NCBI RefSeq assembly: GCF_001956295.1
Contig: NZ_MRTD01000009.1
Location: forward strand, 186,001-250,000
Length of the DNA: 64,000 nucleotides
Source: Paenibacillus sp. FSL A5-0031
GTDB taxonomy: Bacteria; Bacillota; Bacilli; Paenibacillales; Paenibacillaceae
Direction of reading: 5' to 3'
Shown: positions 26,564-35,800 of the stretch, piece by piece
Layout of the letters: each line of letters opens with the position of its first letter
How positions within the stretch are numbered: the first letter of the stretch is position 1
Made by a program: the position numbers and the translations under genes
The notes under the pieces: generated by a model
What the model saw: the letters and a program-made list of their open reading frames with translations, nothing else
Told to the model about the DNA's origin: nothing
Databases searched by the model: none

Positions 26564-27751
26564 ATGGAGACATGGTCAATGAGTAAAATGATTTCACCAA
26601 TGGTGCAGCAAATTCCGCCTTCGGGCATTCGTAAATTTTTTAGCTTGGCTGAAGGCAATAAGGATATTATTTCGCTTGGCGTTGGAGAGCCTGACTTCGT
26701 TACGCCTGAGCATGTAAGAGCGGCTTGCGTCCGTGCGCTAGAGCAGGGCAAAACCTCCTACACTTCAAATGCAGGGCTTATTGAGCTTAGAGAAGAAATC
26801 GCCAATTATTTATACAATGGGTTCCAAGTGAAATACGAACCATCGAATGAAGTGCTTGTTACCGTTGGAGGCAGTGAAGCCATTGATCTTGCGCTGCGGG
26901 CGTTAATAGCGCCAGAGGATGAAATTATTGTTCCTGTTCCTAGCTATATTGCCTATGCGCCGATCGCGCAGTTAAATGGCGGCAAGGTCATTGAGGTTGA
27001 AACGTTCGCTGAGGATCATTTCAAACTAACGGCAGAAGCCTTGAAAGCCGTCATTACTCCGCATTCGAAGGTGCTTATTTTAAACTATCCGAACAACCCG
27101 ACAGGGGCTATCATGACCTATGAAGAGTGGCTTCCTGTTGCTAAGGTCGTGGAAGAAAATAATCTAATCGTTATATCCGATGAAATTTATGCAGAGCTGA
27201 CCTACGATGCGAAACATGTAAGCTTCGCTTCACTGCCAGGCATGCGGGACAGAACGCTGCTTATAAGCGGCTTCTCCAAAGCTTTTGCAATGACAGGGTG
27301 GAGAATCGGTTATGCTTGCGGTCATCCGGAGCTTATTGCAGCGATGCTCAAAATTCATCAGTATACCGTCATGTGCGCACCAATTATTGGGCAGGTTGCG
27401 GCGATAGAATCACTTCGCAATGGATTAGATGAAAAGGATAGGATGATTGAGGCTTATGCGCAGCGCAGACGGATGTTTGTTAAGGGCCTAAGGGAAATTG
27501 GTCTACCCTGCCATGAGCCGCTGGGCGCGTTTTATGCTTTCCCTTCTATTGCGCATACGGGACTTACTTCCGATGCATTTGCGCAAAAGCTATTGTTTGA
27601 TGCCAGTGTTGCTACAGTGCCTGGGCATGTGTTCGGCCTTGGAGGAGAGGGCTTCATTCGCTGCTCCTACGCATCCTCTGTATCAAGGCTTAACGAGGCG
27701 CTTGAGCGTATGGATCGCTGCTTGAGGACACCCGGTATGTCCGGGAAATAA
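26564..27751 (+). CDS. Class I/II PLP-dependent aminotransferase (probably alanine-forming)
   Basis: A 395-residue fold-type I aminotransferase. The PLP lysine is K239 in SGFSKAFAMTGWRIGY; other active-site parts are NYPNNPTGA and SDEIYAEL. It resembles the PatA/YugH type of B. subtilis. AGGAGG precedes the ATG at 26564; a longer reading to 26531 would overlap the T-box terminator. The upstream T-box appears to sense tRNA-Ala, so I infer that it supplies alanine, for instance from pyruvate and glutamate. The usual label of aspartate aminotransferase would be less likely here. Confidence 0.88.
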   Translation: METWSMSKMISPMVQQIPPSGIRKFFSLAEGNKDIISLGVGEPDFVTPEHVRAACVRALEQGKTSYTSNAGLIELREEIANYLYNGFQVKYEPSNEVLVTVGGSEAIDLALRALIAPEDEIIVPVPSYIAYAPIAQLNGGKVIEVETFAEDHFKLTAEALKAVITPHSKVLILNYPNNPTGAIMTYEEWLPVAKVVEENNLIVISDEIYAELTYDAKHVSFASLPGMRDRTLLISGFSKAFAMTGWRIGYACGHPELIAAMLKIHQYTVMCAPIIGQVAAIESLRNGLDEKDRMIEAYAQRRRMFVKGLREIGLPCHEPLGAFYAFPSIAHTGLTSDAFAQKLLFDASVATVPGHVFGLGGEGFIRCSYASSVSRLNEALERMDRCLRTPGMSGK

Positions 27752-27795
27752 AGAAGGGAGCCAGCATAGGCTCCCTCACAGCTCGAACGAGTGGA

Positions 27796-29532
27796 TCAAT
27801 CGCTTGGAAAATAAATACTAATCGAGGTGCCTTCATCAATCGCAGAGCGCACCTCGATTCGTCCTTGATGTGCTTCTACGATCATTTTGGCGATGCTCAT
27901 GCCAAGGCCAGTACCGCTGCTTGATTCTTCCGTATTCGTTCCGCGGTAATATCTTTCGAACAGCTTGTTGACAGTGGCCTCGTCCATGCCTCTCCCGTTG
28001 TCGGAGACGCGAATGTAGGCATCATCATTCAGCATGCCGCAGGTTACCGTAACGGTTATGCCTGTAGGATTATGTTTCACGGCGTTCGAAAGCAGATTAT
28101 CCATTAGCCGCTGCATCCACTTTGGATTGCCATATAGGCTGACAGGCAGCTCGTCTCCTTCATAAAGGAAGTCTACCTCGGCAAGCGTAGCATCGTTCAC
28201 ATATTTGAGTACTGAGCGTCTAACCAGCTCGCCGAGCTCAAATTCATGTCGATCCATATCGACGGTTCCATGCTTTATTTGATAAATATGCGAGAAGTCA
28301 TTCATAAGCTCCAGCATATAGCTGCTTTTTTCACGAATCATTTTGCCCATGTCCCGAAGCTCTTCATCACTCCACTGCGCAGGGGAGCTTTCCAATATAT
28401 AGCCGTAGCCTTGAATGGTAGAGAGCGGCGTGCGCAAATCATGCGAAATGCCAGTCATCCATTCCTCTCTCGTTTTCTCAAGCTGGCGCCGATCCTTCTC
28501 TGTTTGCGCCAGCCGCTCGGCCATTTGGTAGAAAGCCGCAATCACTTCCCGGTAAAGGCGGTAGCGAATTCGAAGCTTGCCGCTGCGGCGGAATACCTTT
28601 TTGCGATCCTTTGGCGTAAGCACCTCATCATACCGTCCATTGCCCATCCGCTCGAACCAACCAGCGAATAGGATGAGCGGCTGACCATATCGATAGCCAT
28701 GCCAAATGGAGATAGCAAGGGAGAGTAAGAGCAGCGAGCCGCCTATCCAAATGAAGATACGTATGGCTTCCGATAGGATGGGCTGCTTCGTATACGTTAT
28801 TTGTTCATTTGGCGTGTGCAAAATCCAAGTCATATCACTATTTTCAGGCTGATACACAAAGATGTTCGTATCATAATCACCAGGCTTTTGCTGCATAGTC
28901 AGCACTTCCAGCGGCTCATATACATCGATAGCTGAAGTCTGATCTCCAATCGTTTGAACACTTTTGCCTTCTTGGTCGACGATTAGCAAATAGCTGTTCG
29001 TTTTCCTTAGCTCAGTGAGCAGGTCATTCTTATATGCCTCATTTACTAGTCCATTCTGCTGGTATGCCATATACCATGCAGTCAGCTTCTCTTGCTGCGG
29101 ATTTTTGTAGCCAAGAAGAAAGAGCAGCGGAGTAGAATACGTCAGATCGAGCTCGTTATCGACGGTATAGATACCGGATTTTTCGGATTGCTGGATGGCT
29201 AAAAGCTGCGTAATCGAATAAGAAGTCGGCTGCTCTATCGGCGAATGAACGGAATAAATAACCTGCCCTTTGGAGTCCACGACTTGCAGCCACATATCAC
29301 GCTCTTCAATGAGCTCCTTCCAGTGCGTCGACATCTTAATCTCTTTTCTCGAATAGTCGGTTTCCGCGACAATGGAACTAAGCGCGCCGGCGGGAAAATT
29401 CCGTTTGAGATCCTCGTTCGTAATTTTATTAATAAGGACAAGAAACAGCACGATCATCGCAACGAATATGAGAATGGAATACACGACGAGCTGATATGTA
29501 AAATGAAAGGCCATCCGGCGTTGAACCTTCAT
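27796..29532 (-). CDS. Membrane sensor histidine kinase
   Basis: A 578-residue kinase with a membrane span near 15-35, an extracellular sensor of about 210 residues and a second span near 255-275. The dimerisation and phospho-acceptor helix has H364 in GISHDLRTPLS. The ATP-binding domain shows the N box (LLSNAVKHN), G1 (VSDNGRGMD) and G2 (GTGLGMSIAK). Its ATG overlaps the upstream regulator stop by four bases, so the two genes are a coupled two-component pair. The extracellular part has no family I can name, so the signal is unknown. Confidence 0.92.
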   Translation of the reverse strand: MKVQRRMAFHFTYQLVVYSILIFVAMIVLFLVLINKITNEDLKRNFPAGALSSIVAETDYSRKEIKMSTHWKELIEERDMWLQVVDSKGQVIYSVHSPIEQPTSYSITQLLAIQQSEKSGIYTVDNELDLTYSTPLLFLLGYKNPQQEKLTAWYMAYQQNGLVNEAYKNDLLTELRKTNSYLLIVDQEGKSVQTIGDQTSAIDVYEPLEVLTMQQKPGDYDTNIFVYQPENSDMTWILHTPNEQITYTKQPILSEAIRIFIWIGGSLLLLSLAISIWHGYRYGQPLILFAGWFERMGNGRYDEVLTPKDRKKVFRRSGKLRIRYRLYREVIAAFYQMAERLAQTEKDRRQLEKTREEWMTGISHDLRTPLSTIQGYGYILESSPAQWSDEELRDMGKMIREKSSYMLELMNDFSHIYQIKHGTVDMDRHEFELGELVRRSVLKYVNDATLAEVDFLYEGDELPVSLYGNPKWMQRLMDNLLSNAVKHNPTGITVTVTCGMLNDDAYIRVSDNGRGMDEATVNKLFERYYRGTNTEESSSGTGLGMSIAKMIVEAHQGRIEVRSAIDEGTSISIYFPSD

Positions 29533-30272
29533 AGGCTTACAGGCTCCTTAACTAATTTGTAGCCGAGACCACGAACGGTAAGCAAATGCGTCGGCATACT
29601 GGGATCATATTCAATCCTCTCACGAATTCGCCTGATGTGAACCATAACCGTGTTGTCGTCCCCTAATCCGTCAATGCCCCATACCGCTTCATAAAGCTGA
29701 CCTTTCGAGAAGACGATGCCGGGGTTTTTGCAGAAATACAGCAGCAGCTGAAAAACCTGTGCAGGGCATGATACCGGCTGATTATCTACTAATAATTCCC
29801 CAGCTGCTTCATTTAACTGAAAACGGCCATAACGGTAGGTTAGATGAGGGGCAGAGGCAGCGGATATTGACGTAGCAAATGTGGAATGCGGTGGAGGTGA
29901 CTCCGCCTCTTCCATGCGGCGTAGCCTTGCTTTAATGCGAGCTGCAATCTCCAATGGATTAAATGGTTTTGTGATATAGTCATCGCCGCCCATCGCAAAT
30001 CCGGTCAGTATATCGAGATCGGATGCTTTGGCGGTTAAAAATAAGATATGCGGATTGCCCAGCAGTCTAATTTTTGAGCAAAGCTCAAATCCGCTGCCGT
30101 CGGGCAGCATCACATCCAGCAGCACGATATCGGCACCGTAGCGAGCGATCGTATCGAGAGCTTCTTGGCAGGTTCCTGCCGTATAGATATGCTGGAAGCC
30201 TTCCTTTTGGAGCACCAGCTGCAGCATTTTTACAATAGAAGGTTCGTCTTCCACTATGACAATTTTGTTCAT
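29529..30272 (-). CDS. OmpR-family response regulator
   Basis: A 247-residue regulator: receiver domain with D53 in LLDVMLPDG and the lysine in YITKPFNPLE, an unusual linker of about 30 residues rich in Ser, Ala and Pro (ESPPPHSTFATS), then a winged-helix domain ending in TVRGLGYKLV. I use the ATG at 30272 (MNKIV), eight bases after GGGG; an ATG at 30278 and a GTG at 30281 are in frame. Partner of the downstream kinase. The nearest divergent gene encodes a DUF418 protein. Confidence 0.9.
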   Translation of the reverse strand: MNKIVIVEDEPSIVKMLQLVLQKEGFQHIYTAGTCQEALDTIARYGADIVLLDVMLPDGSGFELCSKIRLLGNPHILFLTAKASDLDILTGFAMGGDDYITKPFNPLEIAARIKARLRRMEEAESPPPHSTFATSISAASAPHLTYRYGRFQLNEAAGELLVDNQPVSCPAQVFQLLLYFCKNPGIVFSKGQLYEAVWGIDGLGDDNTVMVHIRRIRERIEYDPSMPTHLLTVRGLGYKLVKEPVSL

Positions 30273-30409
30273 GTTCATCACCCCGTTTTATGCTAGCACA
30301 CAAACCTTAACATCTGTTGAACAAAATAGAAAAAAATTAAGCTGCTGTTATGATTCCGTTTGTTCGCTGTTCAATTGGAATCCTTATGATTGGGTAAGAG
30401 GTGATGGGA

Positions 30410-31639
30410 ATGATAAATCAAAATGAAACGGGACAGCGAATTCGCGTTATTGATGCGATTAGAGGGTTCTGCTTGCTTGGCATACTGCTGGCGAACATGC
30501 TTATTTTTCAATATGGCATTTATGGGAAAGAGGAAATGCAGCTATTTCATCCTACTCCTACAGATGAAGTGACGCATCAAGTTCTCAAGGTAGCGGTGGA
30601 AGGCAGCTTTATGCCTATCTTTATGTTTTTATTCGGCTACAGCCTCTTTAAGCTGCGTGAAGGACTAATCGCCAAGGGGCTCAAGCCGACGAGGTATATG
30701 GTACGGCGCTTTTTTATGTTAATAGGACTTGGGCTTTTGCATAGCATGCTCCTTTGGGAGGGCGATATCCTATTGGCCTATGGAATAACTGGATTTTTCT
30801 TATTACTGTTTGTAAAAAGAAAGCCAAAAACGCTTATTATATGGGGAGTCATATTAAGCATATTAATGTCTGGACTCGGCTACGACTTGAAGGAGGATAC
30901 GCCAAAAGAGAAAGCTCGCATGCATGATTACGTAGAAGAGTCTATTACCGTATATGGTGAAGGAACCTATCAGGAAATTATGAATTTTCGTCAAGAAGAA
31001 GACCCGCTAGACCTGCCTGTGGCCGTCATGGCAGTGCTTATGGCTTTGATGCCGATGCTGATGATGCCTATGTTTTTGTTCGGCATAGCGGCTGCCAATA
31101 AGCAGTGGTTTCATAATCCTAAGCGGGAGAGACGTAAATTTGCTTGGCTCAGCGGCATACTGCTGCCACTAGGTCTTCTATTGAAAGCGATAGCTGTATT
31201 AAAGCCGGATTGGGCATGGAGCAGCGTATTATTGTCGTTAGGCGGGCAATTGCTGGCCTTTGGGTATATTTTTGGTCTTGCGGTCGTCATGTCGTTTTTA
31301 TCTAAACGATCCTATATCATCATGGCATTTGAATCGGTTGGACGAATGTCTATGACCAACTATTTAATGCAGACGGTGATTTGTACCACTATATTTTATG
31401 GATATGCGTTGGGCTGGTTTGGAGAAATCGGGGTGCTTAACGGCGTACTGCTTGGCATAGCCATTTATGCCGTTCAAGCCGTTGTGTCCAGCTTCATCCT
31501 GTTCTGGTTCAAAAATGGCCCATTTGAGCGACTGCTTCGCATTGCAACATATTGGTCGTTTAGCGGAAAAGCTCGGTTTTCGAAAAAAGCAGCAGATGCA
31601 CAGGCTGCGGATCATACTTATTTTAGCGCTATGAACTGA
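30410..31639 (+). CDS. DUF418 membrane protein (YeiB-like)
   Basis: A 409-residue membrane protein with about eight to ten hydrophobic segments. It opens with RIRVIDAIRGFCLLGILLANM, the usual start of DUF418/YeiB proteins, and the C-terminal half has FESVGRMSMTNYLMQT, the core of the DUF418 domain. Members are uncharacterised, and some are linked to acyltransferase-3-like folds. I use the ATG at 30410, six bases after GAGGTG. Its last 22 bases overlap the converging AlkZ-like gene. Confidence 0.85.
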   Translation: MINQNETGQRIRVIDAIRGFCLLGILLANMLIFQYGIYGKEEMQLFHPTPTDEVTHQVLKVAVEGSFMPIFMFLFGYSLFKLREGLIAKGLKPTRYMVRRFFMLIGLGLLHSMLLWEGDILLAYGITGFFLLLFVKRKPKTLIIWGVILSILMSGLGYDLKEDTPKEKARMHDYVEESITVYGEGTYQEIMNFRQEEDPLDLPVAVMAVLMALMPMLMMPMFLFGIAAANKQWFHNPKRERRKFAWLSGILLPLGLLLKAIAVLKPDWAWSSVLLSLGGQLLAFGYIFGLAVVMSFLSKRSYIIMAFESVGRMSMTNYLMQTVICTTIFYGYALGWFGEIGVLNGVLLGIAIYAVQAVVSSFILFWFKNGPFERLLRIATYWSFSGKARFSKKAADAQAADHTYFSAMN

Positions 31640-32754
31640 ATATCATGCGAGAGGGAGCTGCCTGCAGCGAATGTGAGCAGCTTTTGGCCCTCTTCCACTA
31701 AAGCATCATGATCAGCTGGGCTTAACTTCTCAAATGATTGAATAATGAGTGCAGCGGTTTCGTTGTTTTGTTCTATTTTCCACGTGCCGCGTACGAATCC
31801 GTCTATTAAAAACGTAGAGCGAATAATGCCGTTAATCGTGAACACGAGCGGTTTATACTTTTCATCCAAAATGCGGCTGCGGTCAGAGTAGGAGAGCAGC
31901 ATATTATCGAACTCGGATAGAAAGCGCGGCGGAGCTATCGTGTCGCTGGGCGGCAAGGGAGCATCCGGCAAATCAAACAGCTCATTGCCCTTCTCATTGG
32001 AGAAGGTACGCAGGCTGGGACGCAGCTGTTCGATAGTCTCGCGGAGCTTGCTTAGCCCAGACCATACTTGCATATCCTTAATGGTTGCGGGGCCAAAGGC
32101 GCCAAGGTAACGCAGCAGCATCGTCTCGAGGGAAGGAGAGTTCGTAAGCGATTGTCCAAGCCAAGCTTCCGCAGATGTATGTGTTGCTTGACCACTAAGT
32201 CCCCATACACCGCGAGGCGGGATTTGGACGAGCGGGACGAGAGTTCGAATGGCAGCGCTAAGGGCAGATGGGTCAACATTAGGCCACTCTAACGCGAGTA
32301 GATTGCCGAGTTCGTTGAACGTGCGAGGCTGCTCCTCCACTAAAGCGCGACCTGCTTCACTGATAGCTTCGAGGTCTATGTTTTGCAGCATTTTTCCGTA
32401 TGTACTAAACATGCCTTTTTCTAGAGCAGGTTGAAGCAAGGGTCGCAATTCCAAACCGTCACGCGCACTGACCAGATGAATCGTAGAGCGCATGAGAGCA
32501 ATGCGCACGACCTGACGCTCCGTGATGAGCCTAGAGAGCTGCTCTTGTCGGAAGTTCTCAAGCCGTGTCCATAACGCAAAATAGGGCGGGTTAGGCGCTT
32601 GTGACTGAATGGCAACCAAATGCTGGATGGCCTCCAGCACGGATATATCGGATCTTCGCAGCAGCATTTGCCGCTCAAGCAAAGCTCTATTTAATTGGCG
32701 CGTTCCTAAAATAGGTGCTGCTGCATTCTTTGTTCGCTTATTAGATGAAGCCAT
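31618..32754 (-). CDS. Winged-helix AlkZ/YcaQ-like family protein
   Basis: A 378-residue protein of the HTH_42 family of winged-helix proteins, which includes DNA glycosylases AlkZ and YcaQ that remove bulky or crosslinking alkyl adducts. The segment AIQHLVAIQSQAPNPPYFALWTR contains a QSQ triplet in the place of the QxQ active-site motif I recall for AlkZ. Later markers are ALMRSTIHLVSARD and FLSEFDNMLLSYSDRSRIL. The ATG at 32754 follows GAGAGGGG. Activity on DNA is a family inference only. It converges on the DUF418 gene with a 22-base overlap. Confidence 0.78.
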   Translation of the reverse strand: MASSNKRTKNAAAPILGTRQLNRALLERQMLLRRSDISVLEAIQHLVAIQSQAPNPPYFALWTRLENFRQEQLSRLITERQVVRIALMRSTIHLVSARDGLELRPLLQPALEKGMFSTYGKMLQNIDLEAISEAGRALVEEQPRTFNELGNLLALEWPNVDPSALSAAIRTLVPLVQIPPRGVWGLSGQATHTSAEAWLGQSLTNSPSLETMLLRYLGAFGPATIKDMQVWSGLSKLRETIEQLRPSLRTFSNEKGNELFDLPDAPLPPSDTIAPPRFLSEFDNMLLSYSDRSRILDEKYKPLVFTINGIIRSTFLIDGFVRGTWKIEQNNETAALIIQSFEKLSPADHDALVEEGQKLLTFAAGSSLSHDIQFIALK

Positions 32755-32814
32755 GCAATGAATCCCCTCTCTATTTACGATTCGGTTATTTTTCATTGTT
32801 CACTTTAGTATACA

Positions 32815-32865
32815 AAAAATCCCCCTCGACCGGTGCGAATGAAGCATCGGCGAGGGGGATTTTCT
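32815..32865. terminator. Strong hairpin downstream of the nucleotidase gene
   Basis: AAAATCCCCCTCG pairs with CGAGGGGGATTTT, with an inner CCGGTGC/GCATCGG stem. T-rich sequence follows on both strands; on the minus strand it would terminate the nucleotidase transcript. Confidence 0.85.
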
Positions 32866-32877
32866 TTTAACAGGTGA

Positions 32878-35800
32878 TTAGTTCACTTTAGTAAAGCGGC
32901 CTTCAATTTTTGCCGCGATAGTACCGGCTGTGGATTTCGCATTAATGTATGTGATCGTAGCGTCAAGATCTACAGGACCAGCCTCACGGTTTGTTCCTTT
33001 CAAGAGCACCGTGTAGCCGTCGCCGCCTGTTGCCATAAAATCGTTCACGACAATCGTATAGGCTGCTGAGTCATCTAGAACAGTGCCATCGGCTTTCTTG
33101 ATTTCAACAATCTTTTGGCCGTCTGGCTTGCTATCGTCATACTGATATGTGAAACCGGAAATTTGGCCAATCTTCGGGCTAGTTCCTGACCATTGCTGAT
33201 TCATCAGCTCTTTCATTTGCGCGCCAGTCAGCGTCATCTTAATGAGCACGTTGCCGAAAGGCTGTACGGAGAACATGTTTCCATAAGTGACATTTCCTTG
33301 TGGAAGATCATTACGGATTCCGCCCGAATTCATGAATGCAAAGTCCGCTTTCATTACTTCGCGCATGCCATCGGCAATTAGGTTTCCTAGAGCTGATTCG
33401 CCGGAAGCGTTAGTTGTACGTGTAATGGCAGCATCCGTTTTAGTAACCGGTGCGTTCATAACTGGAGCGTTCAGCTCTTGGTACGATTTGATCATTTGTG
33501 CAATTTCTGCATCCGGCGTAACGCCTTCGCGTTTCACTTCAACGACTTCGCCTTTTGCGGAAATAACGTTATGCGTTGCACGATCGATAACTAGATCCAC
33601 ATCAGAGAAAGCCGTACCATAAGAGAAGGCTTCAATGACAAGCTTGCCGTCGATCATTTTGTTCAGACCGCCATGGTTGTGGCCTGCGAAGATAACGTCT
33701 ACATCATCATCAACGTTGTTAGCCAGATCGACAACTTCGCCAGTTGGAGCGTCGGCTTTGCCATCGAATGGATCATGCGCCAAAATAACGATGGTATGCA
33801 CGCCTTTCGCTTGCAACTCCTTCACTGCTTTGTTAACCGCTGGAGCTTGCTCGATAAAGTTAAGACCTTTTATGCTTTCAGCTTTTACGACAGAAGGCGT
33901 AATATTCGTTACGACCCCGATAAAACCTACTTTAACTCCGCCAACCTCAAGTACTTTGTAGGCGTCAAGCAGCGGTTTGCCGTTTGCATCCACTACGTTT
34001 GCAGCGACATACGGGAAGTTTGCGCCTGCGAAATCCTTGCCCGTCTTCGGGTTTTTGCCTCCGTTGATTAAGCGGAGTGCTTCAGCAGCGCCAGCGTCAA
34101 ACTCATGGTTGCCGAGTGTTCCGATATCGAAGCCGAGGCGGTTCAAGAAATCAATTGTGGGCTCATCCTGCAGCATCGCGGATACCGGTGCGCTAGCACC
34201 AACCGCATCACCAGCATGCACAAGCAGCGTGTTCGGATTCAAAGCTTCGCGTTGTTTCAAATATGTGGCCAAATAATCCGCGCCTCCGAGTGTCGACACG
34301 ACTTTGCCCGCTGCATCTTTTACATCTTTTTTGTAATCCAATTGTCCGTGGAAATCGTTAATGCCCAGCAATTGTACCGAAATATCGCTGATCAGCGTAT
34401 GAACGACTTTCGCCGCTTCCGCACGAGTCGATGACGCTTTAGGGACAAACTTGCCTTCGCCGCGTCCGTTCATAACCCCGCGGTCAACGACGATATTCAC
34501 GCCAGCTTTTGCCCAAGCACTAATTTGAGCATCGTCGGCCATTTTTTTGCTTTCTGCTACGATCGTCTCTTTGCCTGCTTTGAGTTTCAATGCGTTGCTT
34601 GCCATTACCGCCATTTGCTCACGCGTAATTTTGTCGTTCGGAGCAAATTTGCCTTTGGAAACACCGTTAACCAAGCCGTTCTCGCTTGCCGCTGCAACGG
34701 ATTCCGCATACCATGCAGTCGCTGGAACATCGGTGAACGAGCTTTTGCTTTTCGCAGTCAATTTCAAAGCTTTCACGAGCAGTGTCGCGAACTCCGCGCG
34801 AGTAACGTTCGTGTTTGGCTCAAAGGTGGTATCAGTTTTGCCTGTAACGATTTGTTTTGCAACCAGCTCATTAATAGCAGGGGAAGCCCAGTGAGAAGCT
34901 GGTACATCAGTAAATAGCTTGTTTAGGTCGAGGGAGAAGATGCCGAAGCCCTTTTCATCGACTTTATCCAAGTAACGGATGTTGTTCGTCGTTTTAGCAT
35001 ACTCTGCCGCTTTTGGAGATGAAGTGAATGTAACCTTTACATCGCCCATAACTGGAGCAATCGACCAGTTGTTATCGATCGATGGGTTAATTTGCTTATT
35101 CGTGCTAATGTAATCCATTAAGATTTGGCGATTTTCGTCCGGCGCGTCAATAATATATTTGCTTCCTTTAACGCCTGGGAAGTTGCCGCCGCCGCCAGCA
35201 CGGTAATTGTTAGTAATAACGATAAAATCTTGATTTGGATCTACCGGCTTGCCTTTGTAGTTTAACTTAATGATTCGGCTGGAAGCTGCATCATTAATCG
35301 TACCATCAACTTTATATTTAGCTGGTTTGGTAACGTCAACTTGGTAAGTTACGCCATCGATCACGTCAAAGTTATACACTTGGAAGGAAGGATTAAGCAG
35401 TTCTTGCTCTTCCGATTTGCTTGGATCGATTTGATTGAATTTGCCAGCAGACATTTCCAGCCATTCTTTCACAACAGAACCCTTAACCATAATTGCTTTA
35501 AGCGTGTTGTCGTAGAGATAAAGATCGCCTGCACTCTTAATCGCGAGCGGGCCGGCCTTAATTTCTGTGAATTCCTCAACGCCATTGCGTCCCGCCTTGA
35601 ATGGAGCGCCTACGGACAAGATTGGCGTGTCCTTGTATTCGGGCAGGTTTTTCTTAATATAGTTTTCAACATACCATTTCTGTGCGTTCGTTACGATCTG
35701 AACAGAAGGGTCGTCTTGTACGAGCGCAAAATAGCTGTGAATCGGCGCTGTTGTTGTTCCGATAGGGTTGTTTGCGTATTTAATCGTTGCTTCGTGGTCA

